From Chrysopilus asiliformis (Eukaryota; Arthropoda; Insecta; Diptera; Rhagionidae), in contig OZ035960.1 in NCBI GenBank assembly GCA_964034945.1, positions 68,468,994 through 68,532,993 of the forward strand: a stretch of 64,000 nucleotides of DNA, written 5' to 3'. Position 1 is the first letter of the stretch, and every line of letters starts with the position of its first letter. Shown in pieces: positions 1 through 10,465 of the stretch. The notes under the pieces were generated by a model. That model saw only the letters and a program-made list of their open reading frames with translations, was not told the DNA's origin and did no database searches. The translations under genes were made by a program, and so were the position numbers.

Positions 1-697
1 TGAAATAAGTGGTATGTATAACACGTGTTAATTAAAAGAAACCCCGTGTAATTAAAAGTGTCCTTAGGTCCCATATTTGGTCTGCGCATAGGGGCCACTT
101 ATTTTTAAAAGGAAAGAAATTCTCCAATTTCACACCTGGAAAAATTTTGAGCCGTTTTAATCAACGTGTAGAAATTGCACCGAACAAATTCAAACGTGGT
201 GTTACCGTTCTAACGGTACTTTCAGCGTACCTATCTTCTCCCTGAGGAAGAGGGCAGTGAAAATTCATTACCTGAAGACTAGGAGCTCTTCATTAATTCC
301 CACGCAAAGGGTTAATAAAAAAACCTGGGAGAATAGCCATCCAAAAGGAAGAATTTGTAGAAGACGACCCGAGTAACCTTGAAGTGGAGGAATGCAGATG
401 GTTCAATAATTTCCATAGATCCTCAAGCAACCATTAGAAATTGCATTAGTCGTAACCGAAGAATTGCGTGTAAAAAAATTCTTTTACTTTTTTCGTTTTT
501 TTTTTGAGATTTGGTTTAGAATTCAAACTTATGCTGGACATGCACTACAGGTCCTGCAACATAAGGAGATAAAAACGGTGAGTCAATAACTAAATGTTTT
601 TCTTATTTAGTAAAAGAATTTTGGAAATTTTTTTAGATTTATTTTTTTTGAATTTGAATATTTATAACCTTTGTTATACGAATTTTTATTATTCATG
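1..697. other. AT-rich sequence without recognised features
   Basis: No long open frame, tandem period or terminal inverted repeat was seen here. The stretch is AT-rich with several homopolymer runs. It may be decayed transposon sequence, but nothing in it shows that directly. Confidence 0.5.
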
Positions 698-850
698 TGA
701 AGTTGGCGACCTATTTTTGGAAATCATTAAAAAAAATTAGAGTTCTGTGTAGCTTTTGAATAGTTCTATAGTTCTCAATTAGTAAAAAAAATAGTTCTGG
801 TGTTTTAAGGGGGGAAAAACCGGAACCAAAAAATGGGTCGCCAAGTTCAC
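698..850. repeat. Possible short inverted-repeat element (153 bp)
   Basis: The left end TGAAGTTGGCGACCTATTTT is matched in inverse at the right end (about 827-850) with two or three mismatches. The size and ends would suit a small MITE. I could not find a target-site duplication, so the boundaries and superfamily are open. Confidence 0.35.
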
Positions 851-1003
851 GCAGCGACCTATTTTCCGAAAAAAAAAACAGTTCTGATGGTATATATCGA
901 TTCAGGATAAAGAGTTCTACAGTTCCTGATAGTTTTTTTCAATAGTTCTAGTAAAAAAAAATTCATACAAAAAAAACTAAAATTCAAAATATTAAGATTA
1001 AAA

Positions 1004-2048
1004 CAGTTCTGGTTGGAGCTCCCTGTAGCACTCCACACCAGTAACCGTAATCCGTGCTTATTTGACCGGAATGTCGAGTTTTCAAAAAAAAAAAAATTCA
1101 ATTTTTAAAAAATCCTTTAAAAATGTCCTGGAAAGGGATATAACAGTTCTGGTTGGAGTTCCCTGTAGCACTCCACGCCAGTAATCATAATCCGTGCTTA
1201 TTTGGCCGGAATGTTGAATTTTCGAGAAAAACAAATTTTCACTCAATTTTTTAAAAAATCGAATAAAAATGTCCTGGAAAAGGATACAACAGTTCTGGTT
1301 GGAGTTCCCTGTAGCACTCCATACCAGTAATCGTAATCCGTGCTTATTTGGGCGGAATGTCGAGTTTTCAAGAAAAACAAATTTTCACTCAATTTTTAAA
1401 AAATTCAATAAAAATGTCCTGGAAAGGGATACAACAGTTCTGGTTGGAGTTCCCTGTAGCACTCCACACCAGCAATCATAATCCGTGCGTATTTGGCCGG
1501 AATGTTGAATTTTCGAAAAAAACAAATTTTCACTCAATTTTTAAAAAATCCTTTAAAAATGTCCTGGAAAAGGATACAACAGTTCTGGTTGGGTTTCCCT
1601 GTAGCACTCCACACCAGCAATCATAATCCGTGCGTATGTGGCCGGAATGTTGAATTTTCGAGAAAAACAAATTTTCACTCAATTTTTTAAAAATTCGAAT
1701 AAAAATGTCCTGGAAAGGCATACAACAGTTCTGGTTGGAGTTCCCTGTAGCACTCCACCCCAGTAAACATAATCCGTGCTTATTTGGCCGGAATGTTTAA
1801 TTTTCGAGAAAAACAAATTTTCACTCATTTTAAAAAATCGAATAAAAATGTCCTCGAAAGGGATACAACAGTTCTGAGGCCTTATTACCGAACACGATAC
1901 GATTAGTTCGTATCGTAACTTCTATGTTGTTGTTGGTATAAAACACTAACAACAACATTGAATTTACGATACGAACTAATCGTATCGTGTTCGGTAATAA
2001 GGCCTCTGGTTGGAGTTCCCTGTAGTACTCCATACTAGCAATCATAAT
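1004..2048. repeat. Tandem array, unit about 146 bp, roughly 7 copies
   Basis: Units begin with ACAGTTCTGGTTGGAG near 1004, 1140, 1286, 1432, 1577, 1723 and 1867. The last unit is split by a MITE and resumes after it. Each unit contains a small dyad, GGAGT...ACTCC. Overlapping small open frames here share the repeat period and are not genes. A lone fragment of the unit lies inverted near 20070-20120, so the sequence is also dispersed. Confidence 0.85.
1877..2005. mobile_element. 129-bp hairpin MITE inserted in the 146-bp array
   Basis: The ends are AGGCCTTATTACCGAACACG and its inverse; the arms pair for about 42 bp. The element is flanked by the 3-bp duplication CTG (1874-1876 and 2006-2008). 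Neighbouring array units show the uninterrupted site with a single CTG, so the boundaries are supported by an empty-site comparison. A 3-bp duplication with AGGCC ends would suit a PIF/Harbinger-type or other 3-bp-TSD family, but no transposase is present to settle it. Confidence 0.8.
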
Positions 2049-2102
2049 CCGCGCAGACTTGGCTGATATGTTAAATTCCGAAAACAGAAAAAATTTATTA
2101 AA

Positions 2103-2292
2103 ACTTGCACCGAATGGTTTACTGGGGACGATTTCATGTTTGAAGGTATTTACAGTTAATTCGCTTTGCGCTTTTACGTTTCACACGGTTGCCAGATTGC
2201 AACATTTTTTTGATAATAGAATCAAATTGTATATTTTTATGAAAATATTCAATTTTAAAGGGCATTTCTCTCAATACTCCAAAACTGGAAAA
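2103..2292 (+). repeat. Dispersed repeat R, copy 1
   Basis: This ~190-bp sequence recurs at 8609-8802 (same strand), at 19859-20053 (inverted), and in pieces at 17465-17970 (inverted, split by a MITE). It runs directly into a partial unit of the 113-bp array, and the second copy is likewise embedded in that array. It therefore looks like part of the same larger repeat. It has no coding content. Confidence 0.75.
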
Positions 2293-2356
2293 TATATATT
2301 CTGGAAAATATATATTTTGAGGGGAACGAATTTCGGTAGAATTGAGACCTGAAATT

Positions 2357-2555
2357 TATTGAAGTTAACCAAGTATTTTGTTAATTAAAGTCATGTTTTT
2401 ATTTGGAATCAAGTTAACGTTGTAAATAAAAAATCAGTTATCAATCATTCGAAATATAGTTTTTTCACAGTTAAGTTCGGGTTTTATATTCAATATTATA
2501 AACTGTTTTATCGTTAATAAATGTTTTATTCTGAGAACACCATAGCATTTTAATA
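2357..2555 (+). repeat. Copia-1 5' LTR
   Basis: The LTR begins TATTGAAG and ends TTTTAATA, so its termini are TATT/AATA rather than the usual TG/CA. It is 199 bp and appears identical to the 3' LTR. It ends directly at the primer-binding site. Confidence 0.9.
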
Positions 2556-2569
2556 GGTTATGGGCCCAG
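2556..2569 (+). promoter_or_regulatory. Copia-1 primer-binding site
   Basis: GGTTATGGGCCCAG sits immediately 3' of the LTR. It resembles the site used by copia-type elements that prime from an internal fragment of initiator methionine tRNA. The same 14-mer stands beside the 5' LTR of Copia-2 on the other strand at 51143-51156. Confidence 0.8.
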
Positions 2570-4921
2570 ATTCGCGAGTTAGCAAAGAATAAAGAACATT
2601 ATTTTCGAGAAAAACGTAAATTTGAAGATTTGTGGAAACAATAAGGTTTCAGCACATTGAGAAAATCAAGAAGATTTGCAGCCTATTAACAGAAGTAAAG
2701 AGAAAAGTCATGGATTTCTCAAAACATATTAAACCTTTAACTGGTGAAATAGATTGGCCAATTTGGAAGCGGAAGATACGAGACTTGCTGGACTATCATG
2801 AGGGAGCATTAGACGTTATCGATAAAAAATTGGAGAAACCAGAACCATTGATGGCAGAAGCTACGGCAGATCAAATTAAAAAACACAAAGAGAAGTCAGA
2901 TTTGTACCGTAAGGCAAACAGCTATGCAAAGTCAATGATAACAAGTGCTATCACTGATGCAGTGTATCAGAAGATTATGGATCAGGAGACAGCTAGTGAT
3001 GCATGGGATGCATTGAAGCAAAATTTTGAAGCCACTTCGAGAGATCAGTTATTCAAGATTTGCACTGATTTTTTCGCAATCATCTGGATATCAGGAGAGG
3101 ATGTTTCAACTCATATAGCGAAACTCAAAAGCTTGTGGAATGAGTTGAATAATGGACTTAAAGCTAAAAATGAAAACCCTTTGCCAGATCTTATGCTAGT
3201 TTGTAAGACTCTACATATTTTGCCAAGCACTTTCAACAACTTTAAGTCTAGTTGGATGTTATTAACAAAAGATGACAATAAAACGTTTGAAGAATTAACA
3301 GTACAATTATGCATGTTCGAGCGAAGTTTTATGAAAAATACAAATGCTGATAAAATAGTACAAGAAGCGTTAGTGGCAACAGCAAATAAATCAAAGCAAG
3401 ATGACAAAGGCAAATTTTCAAAAAAGTCCAAGAAATATGACTGCTGCAATTATTGTAAAGAAAAAGGTCACTGGGTGAAGGATTGTAGAAAATGGATTTC
3501 TGATGGAAAACCAAGCAAAGATGTAGTTAAGAACTGTAGTAAAGATAGTTCTGCAACTGCAAGTGCTGTGCTTATGTTTACTTGTGAAGAGATTTATACG
3601 GTTGAAATGGATTCATCAACGTGGTGGATTGATAATGGAGCAACTAGGCATGTTACTAATTGTCCAGATTATTTTTTCGATTTCCAAAAGTTTGATACTC
3701 CGTGTGGTATAAAGGCAGCTGGAAAGGAAACTTTGATGGCATTAGGAAAAGGTTCGATTCGTCTGAAATTCGCTGACCAAGATATAACATTATTAGAAGT
3801 CTGGTATGTTCCAAATTTGTCAAGAAATTTGTTTTCTGTATTGGCGGCTCAAGATAGAAACCTCAATAGTATGTTCAAGTCATCAGCAACAGAGTGTTGG
3901 TTAGTAGTTAATGACAAGATAGTGCTGCATGGAAGTCGTGAAAAATATGGAACTTTGTACAAAGCAGATTTAAAGCCAATTTTACCGGAAAAAGTAATTG
4001 AGATAAACGCTATTGATAATACTTCATTACTTCAGTTGTATCATGAGAGATGGGGACATCAGGATAAGCGTCACGTCAAGCGAATTTTAGAAAAGGAATT
4101 GGGTATAAATGTTACTTTCGAAAATGAGATTTGTGAACCATGTATTTATGGAAAAGCACATCGATTACCATTTGGTCATAGAGATAAAGCAACTAAACCT
4201 GGTGACTTGATGACATCTGATGTTTGTGGACCATTTCAAAATTCATTTCAAAAAAGGAGATATCTGGTGATTTTCAAAGACAGTTATACAAAATTTCGCT
4301 ACTGTTATATCATAAGAGAGAAGTCCGAAGTTAAGGATATGCTGAAGCATGTTCTTCAACACTCAAAAGTATTGGGGAACACAGTAAAAGAACTACTCAG
4401 CGACAATGGTGGAGAATTCGACAACAAAGAAGTTCGAAATATTTTGTTGAAAGAAGGTGTCACTCAAAGGTTGACAGCACCCTATACGCCCCAACAGAAT
4501 GGTGGTAGCGAACGAGAGATGCGCACTATAGTTGAAATGGCTAGGACCTTCAAGTATTCGAATGAAGAAGCGAATTTTCCAGGAGCAATGTGGGCAGAGT
4601 TTGTTGGAGCATCAGTGTATATCCTAAATCGTACTGGAAAATCATCTTTAGAGGGTATCAGTCCATTTGAGCTGTGGACAGGTAAGAAGCCCAGAATAAA
4701 ACATTTGCGTATTATAGGTTCTACCTGTTACGCTCACATTCCGGATCAATGTCGACATAAAATGGATAAAAAGGCAGTCAAGGGATATTTGATAGGATAT
4801 GATGGAGATGAACGCTACAGAATTTGGGTGAAAGAAGACAACAAGGTCATCCTTTGCAGAGATGTAATATTCCAAGAGAAGCCAGGTCAATGTGAAATAC
4901 ATGTTGAATTACCGCTAAGAG

Positions 4922-5641
4922 CAGTGGCGGCTCGTGTATTTTTGAAATGAGGAGGCAAAGTTTTTTTAAGTTCTATAAAATTTTTTATGATACGACCACA
5001 GAACTATATAACATAGAACAACTGTCACCATACAAAGCTCTGCTGAAAAATTGTCCCAAAAATATTTCCCTCTTTATCGTACTTGAACGCATTCACTGAA
5101 CTGTATAAGGTCGCGAAATTCAAATTTCGTTTGCCGCGAAATTCAAATTTCACAAGTTTGAGACTAACTTTAGGCGCCGTAAAAAAATCTCTTCATAGAG
5201 GCTAGCCTCCGATTCGTACAAATACTTTCATACAGCTTTTGCTAAGCAGAAGAATAACCGCATATAGAATACGAACACCAATCCCCGTAAAAAAATCTCT
5301 TCATAGAGGCTAGCCTCCGATTCGTACAAATACTTTCATACAGCGTTTGCTAAGCACAAGCATCGGAGGCTAGCCTCTATGAAGAGATTTTTTACGGAGA
5401 TTGGTGTTCGTATTCTATATGCGGTTATTCTTCTGCTTAGCAAAAGCTGTATGAAAGTATTTGTACGAATCGGAGGCTAGCCTCTATGAAGGGAATTTGT
5501 AGTTTATGTTTTAGAGAATTCAACATCAGAGAATAGGATTTTCTTTCAAATTATTATTTTCTGAACATACAGATTTTTATTCAGTCCATTATGTTATGAG
5601 GAGGCAATGCCTCCGTTGCCTCCCCTATAGAGCCGCCACTG
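4922..5641. mobile_element. Non-autonomous hAT-like element in Copia-1 pol
   Basis: The termini are CAGTGGCGGCTC and GAGCCGCCACTG, a classic hAT-type end. They are flanked by the perfect 8-bp duplication GCTAAGAG (4914-4921 and 5642-5649). The 720-bp interior has no transposase frame. It sits between the integrase and RT coding regions of an element with identical LTRs, so it inserted recently. Confidence 0.92.
5175..5490. repeat. Nested inverted repeat inside the hAT-like element
   Basis: A block containing AGAGGCTAGCCTCCGATTCG and the following ~100 bases occurs twice in direct order (from about 5177 and 5288). It then returns in inverse order up to about 5490. The result is a long imperfect palindrome with a short loop near 5350-5365. 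It probably formed by a local fold-back duplication, or by a second element inserting in the first. Confidence 0.75.
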
Positions 5642-7470
5642 GCTAAGAGATGTCAAATCTAACAATCAGGGAAAGTCAACGATAGAAGAAAGAAGTTTTA
5701 GTGACCAAGTTTTTCCAGAATTGGAGGATGAAAATGAAGAGGAAAATGATGATAGTATTGAAGTGGAAGACCAAGAACAATCAACATCATCTCATCGACA
5801 ATTAAGAGATCGTTCAAAACTTAAGAGACCGTTACGATTAAATGAGTGTGTCATGATTACTGAAGAAATTATGAGTGAAGTAATAACTCCAGAAACTTAT
5901 CAAGATGCTGTTAACAGTAAGAGCAGTGCTTATTGGAAGAAAGCTATGGACAGTGAAATAAAGTCATTGAAGGAAAATCAGACATGGGAAATAACTGATT
6001 TACCAAAAGCATCAAAAACTATACCATGTAAGTGGGTTTTTCGAGTCAAAACTAATCCAGATGGTAGTATTGAAAAGCATAAGGCAAGACTTGTTATAAA
6101 AGGATTTAATCAACGCTATGGTATAGATTACAATCAAACGTTTAGTCCAGTAGCTAAGTTGAGTACTATTCGTTCAGTTTTGAGTATTGCTTCAACTGAG
6201 AAGATGCATTTAATACAGTTTGATGTATGTACAGCATTTCTATATGGAGAATTGGAAGAAGTCATATATATGCATCAGCCAGAAGGATACGAAGATAAGA
6301 CTGATGGAGTTTGTAAGCTGAGACGAAGTTTATATGGACTTAAACAAGCACCAAGGTGTTGGAGCAAGCGTTTTTGAGGTTTTCTAGTGGCCTTAGGTTT
6401 TAAAACTAGTGAAGCAGATCCTTGTTTATACATTAGAGAAAATGGTAATAAGAAGCTTATGATTGTTCTTTATGTAGATGATGGACTAGTAATGGCGACT
6501 GATAAGCAAGATACTAATATCTTTATTGAAGAATTGAAAGCCGAATTCAAAATCACTTTGAAACAAGCAACGTATTTTCTTGGTATCGAAATAGAACGTT
6601 TTGAAAGTGGTGCAATAAAGATTAGTCAACAGGCATATGCAAAGAAAATATTAAAGCGCTTTAATTTAGAAGAAAGCAAACCAGTTTCAACACCTATGAT
6701 AAAGGAGTCAGAAGTATTGGATACTAAGAAGGAAAATAGTGATAAATGTGACTTTCCTTATCGACAAGCTGTAGGAGCACTAATGTATCTGATGGTTGGA
6801 ACAAGACCTGATTTAGCTTACAGTGTAAGTGTCCTTTCAAGATCACTTGATTCTGCAACAAAAGAAGATGTTCTAAGGTTAAAGAGAGTACTTCGATATG
6901 TGGCAGGAACATATGATTTAGGTATAGTTTACAGTCAAAATCTAAACAATGGCATATTAGATTGCTATAGTGATGCAGACTTTGGAGGATGTAATAAGAC
7001 TGGTCGATCAACATCTGGTGTGGTTATTACGCATGCAGGTGGAGCAATTTCATGGATGAGTCAAAGGCAAGCTATGACTGCAACATCTACAACAGAAGCA
7101 GAATTGGTAGCTGCAAACGATGCTGTTAAAGAAATTATTTGGTTAAGTAGATTGTTTACAGAGATCGGAAAGCTGAAACAAAAACCGGTACTTCAAATTG
7201 ATAATCAAGCTACAGTGAGGCTTACAGAAAATCCCGAGATGCATCATCGTACTAAGCATATCATGATAAAATATTTTTTTATTCGAGAAAAGGTGATGGA
7301 AGGAGAGTTGGGTGTCCAGTATATTTCAACAGAAGATCAATCAGCAGATATGATGACAAAACCTTTAGCAAGACCTAGATTACAAGTTTTATGTAATAAA
7401 TTAGGATTAGTCAAATAATTTTTAATTTAGTTAAATCATTTTTTTTCAACTTAAATTAAACAAGGGAAAG

Positions 7471-8221
7471 TATTGAAGTTAACCAAGTATTTTGTTAATT
7501 AAAGTCATGTTTATACCCGTATGGTGAAACCAAAGGGTATATTAACTTTGCCTTACCGTTTGTAACGCCAAGATCTCGTCATCGCACAAAAAAATGAATT
7601 ACACCAGTGTGTTTAGAATGATGAAAAAAGTTGAATTTAGCATGTCCGTCCGTCTGTCCGTCTGTCCGTCTGTCTGTCCGTCTGTCTGTGGCGCGGATTG
7701 CGGGCGCACGGATTGAGCTACAGACTTGAAATTTGGCACAGGTCCGTTTTTCGTAAAATGCGAGGCTAAGTTCGTTAATGGGCAAAAATGGACCATTAGG
7801 GGGGGTACCCCCCATACGAACGAAAAAGTTTTTTTCGAATATCTCAAACACGGTGCATCTTATCAAAAAAGTGCAAGAACAAAAGTTGTTTAGGACATGA
7901 TTCTACATTAAAGTTCCATACATCAAAATCCAATTGGAACAAGTTTTAAAAAAATCTTATTGGAAAATTTGAATTCAAATGAAATTTTGATACGCCGTTC
8001 AATTAAATCACCATACGGGTTTTCAATAATTGCCAGATTGGCAATTATAGCTTTTGTTATGTTTTTATTTGGAATCAAGTTAACGTTGTAAATAAAAAAT
8101 CAGTTATCAATCATTCGAAATATAGTTTTTTCACAGTTAAGTTCGGGTTTTATATTCAATATTATAAACTGTTTTATCGTTAATAAATGTTTTATTCTGA
8201 GAACACCATAGCATTTTAATA
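7471..8221 (+). repeat. Copia-1 3' LTR, interrupted by a Helentron
   Basis: The LTR starts TATTGAAG after a purine tract and resumes after the Helentron at 8064. Removing the 552-bp insert leaves 199 bp, the same length as the 5' LTR, with no differences noticed. Confidence 0.92.
7512..8063 (+). mobile_element. Helentron/DINE-1-like non-autonomous element, copy A
   Basis: The element starts TATACCCGTATGGTG. It contains a (GTCC/GTCT)n microsatellite near 7642-7690 and a conserved GGGGGGTACCCCCC palindrome. It ends with ACCATACGGG, the hairpin TTGCCAGATTGGCAA, and TTTTGTTATGTT. The intact 5' LTR shows the empty site: insertion fell between two Ts of a T run without a duplication, as expected for Helentrons. 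The layout resembles Drosophila DINE-1/Helentron elements, which also carry a GTCY microsatellite near the 5' end. Open frames inside it are meaningless. Confidence 0.88.
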
Positions 8222-9452
8222 AAATTTTTGGCGCGAAACGAAATCTTGAGAAATCTGACTCGGATTTATTTGGAAATTGTGTTCTGGAAAATATATATTT
8301 TGAGGGGAACGAATTTAGGTAGAATTCAGACCTGAAATTTTTGGCGCGAAACGAAATCTTGAGAAATCTGACTCGGATTTATTTGGAAATTGTGTTCTGG
8401 AAAATATATATTTTGAGGGGAACGAATTTCGGTAGAATTGAGACCTGAAATTTTTGGCGCGAAACGAAATCTTGAGAAATCTGACTCGGATTTATTTGGA
8501 AATTGTGTTCTGGAAAATATATATTTTAAAAATATATAGTGGTAATAAAATGGCTCAAAGTTGCTCAAAGTTACTGGTGCAAAAACGCACCATTGGCAAG
8601 AAATGGGTTAAACGTGCACCGAATGGTTTACTGGGGACGATTTCATGTTTGAAGGTATTTACAGTTAATTCGCTTTGCGCTTTTACGTTTCACACGGTTG
8701 GCAGATTGCAACATTTTTTTGATAATAGAATCAAATTGTATATTTTTATGAAAATATTCAATTTTAAAGAGCATTTCTCTCAATACTCCAAAACTGGAAA
8801 ATATATATTCTGGAAAATATATATTTTGAGGGGAACGAATTTCGGTAGAATTGAGACCTAAAATTTTTGGCGCGAAACGAAATCTTGAGAAATCTGACTC
8901 GGATTTATTTGGAAATTGTGTTCTGGAAAATATATATTTTGGGGGGAACGAATTTCGGTAGAATTAAGACCTAAATTTTTTGGCGCGAAACGAAATCTTC
9001 AGAAATCTGACTCGGATTTATTTGGAAATTGTGTTCTGGAAAATATATATTTTGAGGGGAACGAATTTCGGTAGAATTGAGACCTGAAATTTTTCGCGCG
9101 AAACGAAATCTTGAGAAATCTGACTCGGATTTATTTGGAAATTGTGTTCTGGAAAATATATATTTTGAGGGGAACGAATTTCGGTAGAATTAAGACCTAA
9201 AATTTTTGGCGCGAAACGAAATCTTCAGAAATCTGACTCGGATTTATTTGGAAATTGTGTTCTGGAAAATATATATTTAGGGGGGAACGAATTTCGGTAG
9301 AACTAAGACCTAAAATTTTTGGCGCGAAACGAAATCTTCAGAAATCTGACTCGGATTTATTTGGAAATTGTGTTCTGGAAAATATATATTTTGAGGGGAA
9401 CGAATTTCGGTAGAATTGAGACCTGAAATTTTTGGCGCGAAACGAAATCTTG
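8222..9452 (+). repeat. 113-bp tandem array, left block
   Basis: Unit starts (TTTTTGGCGCGAAACG) fall 113 bp apart, for example near 8338 and 8451, then 8866 onward. A copy of dispersed repeat R interrupts the array at about 8530-8800. Copia-1 bounds the block on the left and the Mag-like Gypsy on the right, both inserted into array units. The array continues past the Gypsy at 13892. Confidence 0.9.
8609..8802 (+). repeat. Dispersed repeat R, copy 2
   Basis: The same ~190-bp sequence as at 2103-2292, with a few substitutions. It leads into a 113-bp unit in the same way as copy 1. This supports R and the array being parts of one repeat family. Confidence 0.75.
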
Positions 9453-9621
9453 TGTGATATATTGTAACAAATATAAAAATGTAATCTGACAACACCGGAG
9501 AATGAGAATGACAAGAAAGAATTTAATGTGAGCTATTGTGAAATAGAAGTAAGAATATTAAAATACAGAAAACTAAAACAAAATACAAGTGTTTCTAAAG
9601 TGACAAATCATAACGTTTACA
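9453..9621 (+). repeat. Mag-like Gypsy 5' LTR
   Basis: 169-bp LTR with TG/CA ends, followed directly by TGGCGCAGCC, the likely primer-binding site. No difference from the 3' LTR was seen. Confidence 0.93.
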
Positions 9622-9685
9622 TGGCGCAGCCGAAAAAACGATTAAATAGAACTTCAATACGCTAAGCTAAGGGAAAAATCGAAAA

Positions 9686-10465
9686 ATGGAGATGCTGAAG
9701 CCGCCGCCGCCATTGTGCTTGACAGGAGACATTGCAGAAAATTATAAAAGATGGAAACAGCGATTTCAATTATATTTTGTAGCTTCAGGTGCTGAAACAA
9801 GGCTGGATGAGGAAACCAAAGTTGCTTTATTCCTACATGCAATTGGGGAAGAAGCGATTCAGATATTTAACACTTTTGAATTCAGCCAAGAAAAACCCAA
9901 AACGCAATATGCGAATGTGGTAGAAAAGTTTGACGAATATTTTATGCCTTTAAAAAACGAAACAATGAATCGACATGTATTTTTTAGCAGAGATAAAAAA
10001 GAGACAGAAAGCTTCGATGATTTTGTCACTGCATTGCGCTCACTAAGTTTGGATTGCAATTTCGAAAGCCTCAGAGATAGTCTAATCAGAGATCAAATTA
10101 TAAGAGGAATCAAGGAAAAAAATATTCGTGAAAGATTATTAAAGGAGTCCGAACTGGATCTAAACAAATGTCTTAAAATATGCAAGTCATACGAATTGGC
10201 TGAGAAGCAACTAAAGGAATTTGCAGATGACATACCATCGGTGGGTGCGATAAAGAAAAAACCAAATTACACTGATCACGAAAATAAAAAAGCGAAAGGA
10301 TGGCCACTTTCAGAGAAGCATGACATGCCGGGGACATCACATCGCGGAATAAAACAGCAAAATCAGCAGCAACAGGGTGTTCAGTGCACAAGGTGTGGTT
10401 ATGTAACAAATGCCGCAAATTTGGACACTTTGCAAAAATGTGTCAAAAAAGAGTACAACAGATAA
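9686..10465 (+). CDS. gag: Gag protein of the Mag-like Gypsy (259 aa)
   Basis: Gag is the structural protein that forms the virus-like particle. The ATG at 9686 is the first after the primer site and gives the conserved Mag-type start with a proline run. Near the C-terminus the frame reads CTRCG, the beginning of a zinc knuckle. The rest of the knuckle region is out of phase. The second knuckle is readable only in the -1 frame used by pol, which overlaps by 82 bases. This could be recoding. A small deletion inside the knuckle region is at least as likely, because the coding shift would have to happen upstream of the knuckle. Family assignment rests on sequence pattern only. Confidence 0.85.
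   Translation: MEMLKPPPPLCLTGDIAENYKRWKQRFQLYFVASGAETRLDEETKVALFLHAIGEEAIQIFNTFEFSQEKPKTQYANVVEKFDEYFMPLKNETMNRHVFFSRDKKETESFDDFVTALRSLSLDCNFESLRDSLIRDQIIRGIKEKNIRERLLKESELDLNKCLKICKSYELAEKQLKEFADDIPSVGAIKKKPNYTDHENKKAKGWPLSEKHDMPGTSHRGIKQQNQQQQGVQCTRCGYVTNAANLDTLQKCVKKEYNR

Larger units (their letters stand above)
2710..7418 (+). pseudogene. Copia-1 gag-pol, split by an insertion and a nonsense codon
   Basis: A single copia-type polyprotein. Gag holds a CCHC knuckle (C-x2-C-x4-H-x4-C, near 3447-3490). The protease has DNGAT in place of the usual DSGA (about 3630). The integrase has an HHCC region (about 4060-4160) and D-D-E residues in TSDVCGP, LSDNGGEF and GGSERE. The reverse transcriptase carries LYVDDG (about 6471) and RNase H carries YSDADFGG. 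I prefer the Met at 2710 over the upstream one at 2632, because the conserved gag start follows it. The frame is broken by the 720-bp hAT-like insertion plus its 8-bp duplication; the 728 added bases shift the frame exactly as seen downstream. A TGA at 6375-6377 also interrupts RT. No other break was noticed. Confidence 0.92.
2357..8221 (+). mobile_element. Copia-1: nearly complete Ty1/copia LTR retrotransposon
   Basis: The LTRs are 2357-2555 and 7471-8221; each is 199 bp once the Helentron in the second is discounted. By eye the two are identical. The 5-bp duplication AAATT flanks the element (2352-2356 and 8222-8226) and matches the AAATT in the 113-bp array unit that served as target. A primer site GGTTATGGGCCCAG follows the 5' LTR at 2556 and a purine tract precedes the 3' LTR at about 7460-7470. 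Two later insertions (a hAT-like element in pol, a Helentron in the 3' LTR) and one nonsense codon disable it. Confidence 0.93.

Noticed and set aside
1269..1721. Frames of 60-92 codons on both strands
   Set aside because: They repeat with the ~146-bp array.
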